Both the position numbers and the translations under genes were made by a program. Source: Stichopus chloronotus (Eukaryota > Echinodermata > Holothuroidea > Aspidochirotida > Stichopodidae). Taken from it: a DNA stretch of 64,000 nt. How positions within the stretch are numbered: the first letter of the stretch is position 1; the number at the start of each line of letters is the position of its first letter. The stretch is from NCBI GenBank assembly GCA_021234535.1, contig CM037840.1, positions 7,615,094 through 7,679,093 on the forward strand, written 5' to 3'. Positions 25,379-37,530 of this stretch are shown here, one piece after another. A model generated the notes under the pieces. That model was given only the letters and a program-made list of their open reading frames with translations. It searched no databases and was not told the origin of the DNA.

Positions 25379-27470
25379 ATGGTATCCTGGGAACTTCTCA
25401 GTGTACCCACAAAACAAGTAGTTGATATTTTGTCTGTGAAGAAATCACAACTTTCATCCCATCACTTGTCAAAGGCTATATTTGAAGATATTTGCTTAAA
25501 GCACAATGTTTCTCTTCTGTTTACAAAACGCATTGAGAGACAGATACGTATAAAATCAACTAGACTTTATAAGAGACTAAAAAACTCATGGAGAGGAGGA
25601 AACAAAAGCATATATTTGAATATTGGCTCAATCAAAATAACACATGGAATTTCAAGGTGTTAAATAATGAATTTGTTAACACCAGTCTCTTTGAGAGGGT
25701 AAAACAGCTTGAAGGAAATGTAGGTGACTTGCAAAATGAATTACAGCTTGAAATAAACAAAGTAAGTAAGCGGAAGTCAGTAAGCCAGGAACTGTCAAAA
25801 CTAATAGTGTTAAAGTAAAAGAAAAAAAGTTTAACAAACACCATGAACTGAAACCTTACAGTAGGGCCCAGTCTTACCGTATGAAGAAGAAATTTAAAGA
25901 CTACTGTATTGCGGCTTTGAGTTTCCTTGACTTACAAGGTTTACAGGTTTTAGGAGTTGTTGTCCAAAACCTTCAGAGCCCAAAATGTGAGTATGTATGC
26001 TTATTGGATGAAGGAAACCTGGGCCCCAATGCTGCATCTTCAGTGCAAAAGGCAAATCTACTGCTTTCACATTACAGACAGATTTGCTATATCTGATAAG
26101 ACATGCAAAGCCCTTTCTTCAGCTTATGCTCTTCCTAGTATCCATCAGATTAAATATAGGCAAAAGCAAATCAAAGAAAATACAACTCAAGTTACTCGTA
26201 CACCTTCAAATACTTTTGGATTCCAGAGAAATTTTGTTGAAATGCTCAAAGGGAGAATTGCAACATTAAAGGTGGAAGGACATATTCAACCCGGTGACAC
26301 AATCAAAGTCAAGTTGTCAGGAGATGGTACTTGGGTGGGTAGATACCTGCATGTTGTAAACTTTACCTTCACAATTCTTAATGATCCTGAGGCGATGTCC
26401 AGCAATGGTAATTATCTTATACAATATTTCAAGATGCAGAAGGGTACCAGGCAAGCAAAACTCACATGGCTGATTTGCAAAATCAAGTAGCTCAGAATAC
26501 AGAAGTGGTTGTAAAATCACATTCATACAGGGTTTCATATTACCTTGGAGGAGATTACAAATTTTTACTTTGTATCTTGGGACTTAATAGTGCCTCATGC
26601 AAATTCTCGTGCATCTATTGTAAATGTCCATCTCATATGTATTACTCTTCTCATGAACCATAAGAAATGCCAGATGGAAGTTCAAAAAACAGAACGATAA
26701 GTGAATTGAAATACTGTGCGACACTCCCCGAAAACATCCAAGAAGAAATTTAATTGTTCCAATCCACCATTATTTCCATCACTCCCCATCTCCAATGCGG
26801 TTGTAGATAATCTTCATTTATTTTTTAGGATAACAGATATCCTCATGAACCTGCTGATTTAAGATGCCCGCAGATTGGATGCAATTGATAAATAAAAACT
26901 TTTTCTGAGTTCAATCAAGGAAAATTTCAACACAGTTACCAATTAGAGAAATATCTACGAGAATCTGGAATAGCTGGGATTTAACTTTTACATTGGGAAG
27001 GGCTTCCAAGAAGCTTAAGTGGCCAACACTGAACGGACCTAAAAAACACAAGCTATTGCAAGCATTAATGTTGCTAAAATTCTTCCAGAATTGAGTGAAG
27101 ATAGGCTTGAAAAAATTCAATTTCTGTTGGATGAGTTCTATGATCTTGGTTATAAAAATCTAAAAGCTGCAAATGGTAATTTAAGCAAAGATGATGTTGA
27201 CTCATATGAATTCAGAATCAAGCAGTGGCTCTTAACATTTTGCTCTGTTTATCAGAAACAGCATGTAACCCCATACCTCCACATTTTTGTGGCTCATATC
27301 CCAGCATTGCTACGGAGATTTGGAACAATCAGCCAATTTACACAGTAAGGCTTAGAAAAACTCAATGACCTTACAATAAAGTCATATTTTAGGTCAACAA
27401 ACCACCAAATTATGGACAAGTACAATAGACTTGAATACCTGGATCAAGTAAAGACTTTGACAGTGCAGCC
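25379..27470 (+). pseudogene. RAG1-core-like transposase, decayed
   Basis: Pieces of one protein lie in successive frames (25,379-25,820; 25,881-26,096; about 26,060-26,490; 26,466-26,663; about 26,780-26,900; 27,058-27,470). The first catalytic Asp sits in KLSGDGTWVGR (codon 26,323), followed by VNFTFTIL. The second is in YYLGGDYKF (codon 26,553), with cysteines exactly 19 and 22 residues later (CIYC). A block with VVDNLHLFFR (about 26,810) follows. Then comes PYLHIFVAHIP with H-x4-H, and a Glu 20 residues after the second His (codon 27,355, GLEKLND). Mouse RAG1 has the same spacings: D708 to C727/C730, H937 to H942, H942 to E962. There are several frameshifts. Stops include a TAA at 27,346 where Gln (CAA) is likely ancestral. 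I infer a RAG1/Transib-type DDE transposase with an intact zinc-ligand pattern but dead reading frame. Confidence 0.75.
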
Positions 27471-27699
27471 TAAGGTTGAAAACCACTTCAGCATGATGAA
27501 AGTTCATTGATATTGCTTTAGAATTGAAATGCTCCACAAAATGTTATTCATGTCATGTAAACCAAACTGTAGTACATACATTTCAGAGCGAAATTGTACA
27601 AAAGTGTCCCAAGAAAAAAAATAGAAAAGTTCGAGTGACACCTTCTGTTCACCTGTGTGCCACCTGACTAATCAGGTGGCTGACGGGAAACGGAGTCAA

Positions 27700-28160
27700 A
27701 GACTCATATAATCCCCCATTAGTCTTCTTAAGTGGTCTTTGGTAAGGAAGGACTTGAATGAGTTTATTGATTTACATTCCACAGCTTCAGGCGGTAGCTG
27801 GTTTCTTTCTGGTATTCAGTCTACAGGAACACTTATAAATCATGTGGCTGTGACCACTGGTAAATCCATGCCTCCTTTCAAAAAGAATTTTAGAATCTAT
27901 ATCCTCGAAGCCTCTAATAATCCGGTAAACCTCAGTAAGATCTGTCCTAAACCTTCTTATCTCTAATGACATAAGCCCGAGATCATCAAGGCTACGCTCG
28001 TAAGATAAATGACACATATCTGGAATCATACGTGAAAATCTCCTCTGAACCTTTTCGATCAAATTAACATTTTTCCTCAACTGAGGATTCCATACCGGAC
28101 TACAGTATTTCCAAGACAGGGCGGACTAACGATTTGTAGAGTGGCAAGAGGGTTTCCCTC
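27700..28160 (-). mobile_element. CR1-type LINE fragment, 3' end of the reverse transcriptase ORF
   Basis: Minus-strand translation gives LLPLYKSLVRP, a one-base shift, then YCSPVWNPQLRKN, IEKVQRRFSRMIP and DLTEVYRII. After another shift it gives NQLPPEAVECKSINSFKSFL. These are hallmark C-terminal segments of CR1/jockey-like non-LTR retrotransposons, just after the reverse transcriptase domain. 5' truncation is usual for LINE insertions. It lies inside the RAG1-like transposon and so inserted later or was captured. Confidence 0.85.
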
Positions 28161-29430
28161 TCTTTAAAAATCAAAGTTTAATCCACCATAGACAAGTTAC
28201 ATGTAGTCTTTGTCAGACAAAAGGTCATGATACCAAAAGAACATGCCGTCAGCAAACACTACCTGAATGCTGAAGAAGACCAAAAACGAAAACACTGCAG
28301 TACAGTAATTCCTTGTTAAGGTGACACTTGAAAAATGTTGATGTTTTGTTATATTTCATGTTTCATGAGCAGCATCACTTACATTTGTTATATGTTGCTA
28401 TTCTTGCCTATCTTGTTTATTGCTGTTAAGTATTTACAATAAAAAGAGTCTTATGATTTTGCATTATTTTACTTTACTGGTGTTAAGTATTAGCACAGTA
28501 CTGAGAAACTGATCTTATTTTGTATCAAATAAATATTTTTAAAAAGAATCTATTTTTCATTGCAAATTTTCAGAACGTGTAGCTAATTTTGGAATTGACA
28601 TTTGTTATGCAGAATTGAGATCACATGGTTTATATACCATCCTATGTCCCCTTCTGACTTCCATCCACCTTCCCCTCCCTTTTCCCCACCAAGTAAAACT
28701 AGATTTAGTAATACTTTCTCAGTTCTTGTATACTACTAGGTTTCTTTTTGAAAGTTTAATTTCAAATTTAACAGGGACCCAATAAACCAATATCAGCAAC
28801 AAAGATCACACTCATATTTTTAAACTTTTGTTAGTAAAGTAAATGATGCAGTTTTACTTGTATGCATAGAGGTAATTCTGTAGTTTCCTGGTATAGATAC
28901 ACACCACACCCATATTGCTTGTGTAACATTTTACGCGCAGTACACAAATATCCTATGCACACGCAAATGGCAAGGACACAAACTTACCCCCCCCCCCGAA
29001 AATGGACTCGTCCATACGTCAAGTCGACGCAAATTTTTATCCAACAATTCAATTGGCTGAAGTACTGTGGGTAAATGGTGGGTGTGTCTGTTTTGACCTA
29101 TCAGAATGAATCCCTGAAACATCACAGTAGTAAGTACCGACTGAAAAAAGACCTTTGCTGTTAGGAATGCAAAGATAACGAGTTATCTGTGTGTTAAAAA
29201 AGTGCTCTCGTTCACTAATCATTAGTTCATGGATTGCAAAAATGTCTTTGGTACGGTGGCAGGTTTCGACAATTTAATATGCAATTGAAGCTTAGTTCGC
29301 GAATGAATGTCTTAGCTATTATTTGGTGGGTGAACAATTGACTTCATGAGCATTGGATACTTGACCGCCACGTGTTTGGAAAATCCCTAGTGATACAACG
29401 TAGCGCGAAATACACAAAATAGAGGGCGCT
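28161..29430. other. Right part of the transposon, non-coding
   Basis: No ORF with recognisable domains was found. A C run lies at about 28,987-28,997. An AATAAA-rich stretch at 28,440-28,540 could supply a polyadenylation signal for the plus-strand transposase, though the nested LINE lies between. Confidence 0.4.
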
Positions 29431-29433
29431 CTG

Positions 29434-29459
29434 AAAATGAGACAAAACTGTTCATAATG
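29434..29459 (-). repeat. Right terminal inverted repeat of the RAG1-like transposon
   Basis: Read on the minus strand it starts cattatgaacagttttgtct, then catttt, mirroring the left end at 22,865. Its outer limit coincides with the point where homology to unit 1 resumes. Confidence 0.6.
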
Positions 29460-29869
29460 AGTTCCCAATACCAATTTACCATTTTAAAATGAATATTTTT
29501 TTTGACATTTTAACTTGGGAACCGAAAATTAAGATACGGGTTTTACCGATCAAGAGAGAAATATTCCTATTTGCATAAACTATCAACTTCCTTCAGTGAC
29601 CAATCCTTTTAACCAGTCAGCCCAGACGAAAATATGTAACTCAAGCGTTGGAAAACTTGAAATGAATACATATCAGTCATCTCAATCTTTCACAAGCAAG
29701 AACTTGTAGTTACAAAAATTTACTCAGGAATCCTCCCTCTATTCTCTCACGCAAAGCTGGCTCATTCAATCAGCAATTACTCTTGTTTCTTTTTTTCAGT
29801 GACTCTTAATCAAGAATCTCTTTTTATGAGAGGTAAATCGTTCAGGGTTCACAAAAAGCTTAGGAGGAC

Positions 29870-30200
29870 AGGAGGGGGGCACATAATATCCAAACCCGCT
29901 CCCGCCATTTAACGTCCCCATCAACGGACGAGGATGTCTTCTCCAGTCTTTGGCCACTTTCCTAAAGGCTGTACCGACGAGCAACCTGAAGCGAGCGAGA
30001 CCTGAAACAGACAACAGGAACCCAGACTTGAACTCACCAAGTATCACGCTTTACTGAGCAAGTCAGTCTGAGTCCCCGGAAGATTTCCAAGTGATTCCTT
30101 CGGGATTTGATTCAACTGGGAACTAAAGTGATTATAAAACCGACGATGTAACCACCAAGCTAATCCTCCACCCAAAAGAACTGGGACTCAGACGGGAATC
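29870..30200 (-). mobile_element. Headless copy of the tRNA-derived SINE
   Basis: This is the counterpart of 14,962-15,345 in unit 2. The body and 3' part are present (ggggacgttaaatggcgg here, versus ggggactttaaatggcgg in unit 1), but the A and B boxes are gone. After gattcccgtctgagtccc the sequence becomes unrelated. The loss is therefore a deletion after the duplication, or an insertion of replacement sequence. Confidence 0.6.
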
Positions 30201-32240
30201 ACAAGAAAGGTTTAACAATAATGATTTAAGTGTAGATTATATAAAGGCATGCAAGAACAATTGGATGAGATGTTAGAACGTTGAATGTGACGAGGGGGAC
30301 GATGAGGATTTGCTTTGTAAGCCGTGCTTCAAAGTTATTACTAGTCTTCCAGCTCTTCTGACTTTCTTAATTTTAAAAGTGTGTCACACTACTTGAGTAA
30401 AAGTTCCCTGATGATGGAATAATTGTCTGTAATGTGGCCTTGTCCTGTCATTCTTACAACTGGTTGACTTGACTATTCTTCTTCATTTTAGCTTTATATA
30501 AATATCTCTGTATCAGATCATTATCTTTTTTTTTTCTCTGGTCCTTTTTATTATCTACATTAAGTGATAGCTTTTACTCACAGACCAGAGGTCATGAGAT
30601 AAAATTGTTCAGAAAAAAACAAAGTCTCATGGTATATAGTACAGTGCAACAACAAGAAAAAAATGTTTCCTCGATACCGGTTAATCGATACCGGTTTCTT
30701 TAGTTCTTCATGTTATCTACAATAAGAGTAAAGTGTAGGCCTAGATATGCGATCAGACATGTTTGAATTAGTGTGAAATATATTTTTTTTCCGTTCTGGA
30801 TACATTTTACAGTCTCACAAAGTCTCATAGATTATTAAACACAGATAGTTTTAGTGAAACGCTTTATTAGTTACCTTTAAGATAAGAGACTGCCTTGTCG
30901 GAAGGCTTGTAAGCTGTGGACGATTTCAAAGCCCCACCCCTACCATTTCACAACACGTCACCAGTATCCTTCCAGAGAGTGAAGGTATTTTACATAAGGA
31001 GCATAGCCTTAACCGTGAAGAGCAATATCAGGTGGTTCTACTTCTTGTAACATTTACAATGTCAACAAGTGCATCAAATCTACCAGGTCAGCAGAATACA
31101 AGAAAAATTTATTGAAATTGCCAAGCTTACATTGAACATGCAAACTACCTCATAAGCTTGCTACAGAGCTATATATATTTTGTTTCCAGAAGCTCAGATT
31201 GAATAAAAAGGATCAACTTGAATCCCTGCCACCAAGAACCACAATGCATATCACTGAGCAAAACTGCATTTTACTGACCAAAGCACCACATTATCGAAAG
31301 ATAAAATCACGAAGGAGACGAAAGTCTATAGAGAACGTGAAATACTTTGACCAAAAAAAAAAATGAAACCCATGCTTAACCCTTTTTATTACAATGAAAC
31401 AGAAAAATAAAAGAAAATGTCTATCGAATTGAGGAGCGGAAATGATCATTTTGTTGATCCCAAGGTTGTATTGAACTGGATATTTTCTTCCGGATACAAA
31501 ATAGGATGAAACTGAAGTCAAATGCATTGACGATGAAATGGTGTGACAAAGTTCGAACATTGTCAATGACAAGTTGAATTGTAGTGAAAGTTGGTGTGAT
31601 CTATTTTGACAGTTTCAGTTAACCAATGTGCTGCTAGGTATCAGTCACACGTTACAAATGTTAGTGAGAAATAAAACCTGGGGCGAGGGTGCACGGGTGC
31701 ATCTGTCAACTGCCCTTCTATCAAGGGGCAGCGATGGCAGCAAGGTGCCTTTTTCTTCCGCCACAAATATCGCTGACTTTTACATAAATTCCGACTTATA
31801 AGTCTGTAAATGAGAACTTGTTTTAAGATGGCAATGTCACTTTAAGACACCTTTTCAAATAAAAGGTACATCATCACATAGTCACACATTTTACGTTTGT
31901 CTGAGTAAAATTATACTTCTTAATTAGGCCTTAGAAACTTTCTTCGCTACGTGCCAACCTTCTGTAATGTTTCGTTTAGAGACGCAGACATATTTCCAAG
32001 TGCATGACGAAAGCGCCCTTTTTAAAGGACAGCATAGCCGCCGCTCAAAGAGTTCTGTGCCCCTGGTTAACTCTGTTCAAATAAAACCATAATCTGGCGT
32101 AGCGCTTTCGTGAATCTTTAAGAAATGCAAACATTAATTGTCCAACCGAAAACAATTCATTAACAGAAGATGACCCTACTTTTACTCCTCCATCGTCGTA
32201 GTTAAACGTTAAAAAAGTAAAAAGATGTTGTTATAGATCT

Positions 32241-32730
32241 TTACTCGAATTCTACAAAATGTACAGGCTCGTCGTCTTCGAATCTTACACAAACGAAACG
32301 TTCTCCGCGATTGTGTACTTGATAGTCAGGTATACCAGGGATCTTAACGAGTTCTGTAACATCAAACTTGATGTTGCTGAGTCTATCGTCTCTGGGTTCG
32401 TTATTCGGAGACGGACATTGAGTGATCGGAGTGAACCCATGAAGAAGATCATTCAGATTTGGAACGGTTATGAAAGTGTTACGTTGCTTGGTGCCGTACC
32501 TTGTACCCAAGCCTAGCCTTCGCTAGGTTTTTCCAAAATTCATCACCGGCGTTAGAAGGGACTTCATTGGATGTAATCACGTGTTTCCTTGTGAAATCCT
32601 CATAGGTATGCCTTTTATCTATCAGCACACCGTCATCCCTAGAGATATCCCAATCAAGGTCGACGAGTCCCTGTCCATGCTGGATCAACAACAAAGAAAA
32701 CAGAAACAACTTCAAAGCCGAACTGCCCAT
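32241..32730 (-). pseudogene. Secreted 162-aa protein, frameshifted copy
   Basis: The start, signal peptide and promoter match the intact copy at 17,407-17,895. One extra A at 32,505 shifts the frame after residue ~76 (KARLG), and translation stops after 83 codons. The remaining frame (32,241-32,510) stays open and otherwise identical except for one residue near the C-terminus (VEFE for VGFE). The downstream AATAAA of the intact copy reads AGTAAA here. The near-absence of other changes says the break is very recent, or that the extra base is an assembly or sequencing error. A truncated 83-aa secreted peptide could still be made. Confidence 0.75.
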
Positions 32731-32875
32731 TCTGATAGCTGGTGGTTAAGATGTTTCTACTGACAGAAGAGTGTGACAGAATATGATTCAACCAGAGAAC
32801 CGGAAGCTTTACACTGTAAGTTAGGCCTTGACAAAACCACAGACGGAATGATTTCTGTACCTCAAAGTTTTTCAT

Positions 32876-32939
32876 TTTTATACCATCCACACCCTCCGTT
32901 CTGAAAGGTATTTGTTGCGCTTAACCATATTTAGCCAAT
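32876..32939 (-). promoter_or_regulatory. TATA and CCAAT boxes of the frameshifted copy
   Basis: TATAAAA (minus strand, 32,882-32,876) and the CCAAT motif at 32,935-32,939 are conserved at the same spacing as in unit 1, so the promoter looks intact although the ORF is broken. Confidence 0.55.
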
Positions 32940-35900
32940 CCCAAGTGCACCATTAAACGTGATGAATATTCAGATACTTCAATATTTACCCATAAAGTAC
33001 GGTAGCTTGTTATATACACAAAAATACATTTTTGTGTTCTTCACAGTTTCTTCTTCCGGTCTTTGTTATAGTTTAAAATGTGTAGGTTAAGTTGTGTGGA
33101 TTAAGTTGCAAGTTCATTGCTAAATTAATAGGCCCTCTTTATGAGATTCAATGCTATTATATTGAATTTTATTGAAGTACAATCTTTGGTAGACGATTGA
33201 ATCCATAAGAGACTGGGGGCATTTATTAACGACTGGTGTAAGCAGAAGGCTCTTACAGAAATCATATTTTGATGGTAATCATTAAAACAATGTTAACGTA
33301 GTAACAACTGTGCTTCTTTAAAGGTGAAAGCATTCTAAAAATTGTTCAGTAGAATGATCCGAGTAGTGGGATCAGAGACATGAAGGACGATTCCAAACTT
33401 TAAACTATGTAAGTGACGTCTGTCTGCAATCTAGACGTGCACTTTGAAACTTTTGAAAACTTTCAGTTTGCTGACCTGATTTCAGTTTACTCCATCAGCA
33501 TACGTAAGGGTTCAATCCAGTTATCCCTGCACTCCACAAATATATGTCACTTTGAGGAATAAATCTTGATCGACAATTTCTGTTCGAATGTAACATTTAC
33601 GTATTACCAATACTCCGTAAAAAATAAAAAGGTCCCCTGATATTTTGCAAGTATTAGATATGCACAGAAAAGTGACAGGGAAAAGAGAGAAAAAAATGAA
33701 AGGAGAAGAGATAAAGGGAAGGACAGACAGTGGAGTGATAGAGAATGAAGTTCAAATTAACAACCTCGACTACCATACCCCCCCCCCATCGACCCCTATC
33801 GACTCAAATGGATTACCGGCGCCCTTCCCAGCTTTTCATAAAAAGCAAAAATAAAAGAAAACATAGAAAGACATAAGAATGAGAACAAATGTGTAGACAA
33901 AAGTCTCATTACTGCAGGGTCTTTCGCATCCAGAAAGTGATGATGGTTTTGCCTGCCCGTATTCAGCCTTCAGAATTCAAGCATCATTTCTTCATGAAGT
34001 GCGCAGATTTTCTCAGACTCTTCCAAAGGAAAACTACAAATAATGTAAGGTCATAGGTTTTCTAACCAAGAAAATACTGACGGTATCATTTCCTTGAACT
34101 TAACTGGTAAGTTTTAGATGGGCGATGTACGGTGATCTATGGAGTGTTTTATGTTTTTGTCTGCTGGTACGCTCAGCTCTAACAGAAAAACTGGAACCGG
34201 TATCTTAAATATCCACGTATTTGGGTCTCCAGAAAATCGTCTTGAATAAAATTTGTTGATAATGGACGTGAAAAATGTCATTTCTTGCAATCTGGGAAAT
34301 GTTTTTCTCTTCAAAATTTTTGTCGTGCCCACGTGCAAACTGATGGCGGCGCTCCGATAATTAAGCTATTTTCTTAATCAAGTAGTTTTGTTCCTCTATA
34401 AAATCCTCTTGAATTAAATATCTTTAACGGGATGCATTGTAGTAAGGCACTGTACCTATGATGATATCTTTTGTTAATAACTGGTGGAGAAATTAATGCG
34501 TTGAGAGTCGAGACATGGAATTATATGAAGTAGAAACGCGAAATAAGACATTATGTAGGAAGTGTCATTTCTGGTGATCTGGGAGGTTTTTTCTTGTACC
34601 GGCCTCTGCTCCAACCGATGGTGATTCTCCGCTTAGATGATATAGTGACATCAATCACAGATCGAACAACTACGGCCTCCTCTTTCCAGAAATCCTGGAA
34701 CCGCCACTGTTGGACTTCTTTGAGTCTAGCAAAAGTATGTGAAGTTTGACTAAGCTTTCCTTCTGTGATTTGATATTTTACGAGTTTTGCGGGAAGGCCT
34801 CCTTACTTCAAATGATTTTTGACCTACACCAAAAGCTCGATGTTTTATACATTTATAACCAATAATTAATTCATTTCTCATAACAAAACGCACCGAGGGG
34901 TCACTTTAAATATTGTTAGTAAGACAGTGTACGGGGATGTGTGAGTTGAGCCCCATTTACCCCAAATTATGTTGACTTAAAAATATCATTTTTAGCCAAT
35001 TACGTTCATCTTCTAAATTAAAGTTCCCTCAGCATGTTTAGGAGGTTATCTGAAATTTGTACCCAACGACCTTACATTTCCTAGTTCACCAAATGCGATC
35101 GAGTTCTTAGAATCAACTTATGGTACAAGCATACCTAACACACCTGATGTTGGGGCAGGTTCCCTTATTCGCGTGTTTATCACATAGTCAAAGACACAAC
35201 ACACTTCAACTCAATCATGAATGTAAATTGAGTGTCAATAAGATTGTCATCAAAACCCCACCCGGTCCGTGTGGATGGCGTGTGCGGCAAAAGGGAAAGA
35301 AATGATTTCGAAATCCGTTTAAACAAAATATTGGTTACATGCAAATGTAGTCAAGGAGTCTGTAACAGTAAACTTAGAAATGTATGTACATCCATACATT
35401 GCCGGTACTGAATGTGGCGTTGTAAGGAAGGGAAGTCTGGACAAATAAAATGTTTAGTACGTTCCACAAACACATACAAGAGAGGTATTGTGTTAGTAGT
35501 CATTTGAGATTGCAAAGAAAAACTAGAGCTTGTTACAATTGGAATTCCTCATTAACTATTAACCTAATAATTTCTTGTAGGTTTCTTGCTTTCACTTTAT
35601 TCACTTAGGCTATAAGAAACAAATGGGGGAGGGGGGGGGGGGACTGAAACCATACACACGGGCATGATCATGAGTTTGGTGTGTTCCTTCAAGATACAAA
35701 CTTTTAACTTGAGTTCAGTCTTTGAGAGACTTATTCGTATATGATCACTTAATCAAAAAAGGTAAAACACGGAAATGAAAAGACATGTTTTCCTTTTATT
35801 AACTGAAAACAATGCATCTCACATCCTCAAAACTAAGTTCTTAAATGCATATCATATAAAGAGATGTCTTCCTGTTTTTTTTTTCATTTTTGATGGTTGA

Positions 35901-36164
35901 ATTTTTTATGTTGAACTGTTTATAACAACAAGGGGGATTCCTTCAAGTTCCATACAGGGAAACTCTGCCACAAATATTTTCGATCAAAGTTTTTCTGTAC
36001 CATAGACATTTTCACATTTTTAATCTATAAACTAGGATAAAGATAAGCACAAATTCATGCAATATCTCTGATGAAAAAAGTAGTGGAATATGATTTTACC
36101 ATAAGTTATGCTACTAATTTTGTTTGTGAAAATGAGTGTTATTCAGTTCTTGTTAATTTTTCCA

Positions 36165-36400
36165 TTTTCATTTTAATTATTGTATCCTCGTAAAGCTGGA
36201 TTGTCTATTTCCTGTTTCCTCCTTCCTGAACTTGTATTCGACCTAAACTTAATACATGCGTGTCATTGGTTTAACTATTGTATTTTTTGAGAATGGGATA
36301 CACTCAACCCACTTCACATTTCCCTTAAATCAATACATAACAACTGCCAGTAAGGCAGGTTACAGTATGCCTCGAGTATAATTTATCTCTCTGATGGTAC
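36165..36400 (+). repeat. Diverged duplicate block, copy 1
   Basis: The block from cattttaattattgtatcc to atctctctgatggtacat recurs at 37,285-37,530. It includes ctgccagtaag(g/a)caggttac and taatttatctctctgatggt. The first half is also present at the end of unit 1 (about 21,780-21,953). Confidence 0.65.
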
Positions 36401-37284
36401 ATCTTCATTTTATGAGAAAGAACAAAAAAAAAACCTTTCAGATTTTGAATATTTATTATGAACAGGCATGACCCTCGAAAAGACTCAGTAATTGTTTCAA
36501 TGCAATTGCATCAACAGGAAATTATTTTTAATCAGTTTTGTTACCTACCCCCCCCCATCACCACAATACCATGTTGTGACTAAGGAGATACCTGAATAAA
36601 CATCTGACGTTATTTATCTGAACAACTTGGCGCCTAATGTAACAACTTTCTGCCCTAACTAACTAAATGTAACAACTATATTGGACCTATTATCGGTGTA
36701 TACGGTGTAAATGGTGTATACGGTACTAATACTTGTGCAGGTCTGACTTAAACACTGTTGGATCAGGATCGTCTCGGCATTGCGTATGGTGAGACAGAGA
36801 CAGGACTAAATTGAAGAAATATGCCTACCAGTGTCTTCATGATGTGCACCGTTTTATCATCTTATAACTCTGATTTGGAACTACTCAGATAGGGTCTACA
36901 AATGAAAATTTCCTGAAGGAAAACAAAAAATAAAAATAAGAGTTCCAGGAGATATATTCAGTTCAAATCTAGCGTAAAATATATAACTTTTAGCATATAC
37001 ATTCTATATTATCATTTTTTTTCCCAAACGAGGAGGATACACCTTCTCAAACCTCTCCTCCAAGAGACGGCGAATGGGCATCAGTTCGGGCGCACTCAAA
37101 CTCTCCCATACATACAGGTTCATACCAGGCTTCACCCCCTTGTCACCCTGAGTTCAAGATCAAGCCAAACCCATGTGATGTTGTAATTTAGGAGAGAGCT
37201 GCCCCCCACCGGTTGAAAATATTCAAGCTACTCGACTGGTTAATTGTTTTTTCATGTCTTAGTCTTTTATTTCAGTTTGCATTT

Positions 37285-37530
37285 CCATTTTTCCATTTTA
37301 CTTATTATATTCTTCTAAAGAAGTTGATTGTTCGCTTCCTGTTTCTTTCTTCCTGGACTTATACTTAACGTAAATTTAATAATCTCGATCATTGTTTCTA
37401 TTTTACATGAGAATGGAACACACTCAGCGGAACTCAAACATCTCTTAAATCAATACATAAGCACTGCCAGTAAGACAGGTTACGATATGCCCCCAGTGTA
37501 ATTTATCTCTCTGATGGTACATATCCGGTT
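37285..37530 (+). repeat. Diverged duplicate block, copy 2
   Basis: Same orientation as 36,165-36,400 and about 80% identical by eye. Together they imply an older local duplication just beyond unit 2. A C run lies at about 37,917-37,926. Confidence 0.6.

Larger units (their letters stand above)
22865..29459 (+). mobile_element. ~6.6 kb DNA transposon with RAG1-like transposase
   Basis: The limits come from comparison with the uninterrupted unit 1 near 14,577-14,590. There gatcaca runs directly into agttgaccataccattg. Here gatcaca ends at 22,864 and agttcccaataccaatt starts at 29,460. The insert's ends form imperfect terminal inverted repeats (catattgagca...ttgtctcattt against cattatgaaca...ttttgtctcatttt). 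Next inward, GGCGCCC and GAGGGCGC are also mirrored. No target-site duplication can be read; it may have decayed. Cargo on the plus strand is a chromo-barrel-like ORF and a degraded RAG1-core-like transposase. A LINE fragment is nested inside on the minus strand. Stops and frameshifts make this copy inactive. Confidence 0.75.
21963..36332. repeat. Tandem segmental duplication, unit 2 (split by a transposon)
   Basis: The second copy of the 8.25 kb unit consists of 21,963-22,864 and 29,460-36,332, separated by a 6.6 kb insertion. It carries the frameshifted secreted-protein gene and a headless SINE, and lacks the MITE present in unit 1. Apart from these features, the stretches 30.2-32.2 kb and 33.0-36.3 kb show nothing that looks coding. 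Confidence 0.9.

Noticed and set aside
29796..30047. 83-codon minus-strand ORF
   Set aside because: Lies wholly inside the SINE body and is not conserved as a frame in the unit 1 copy.
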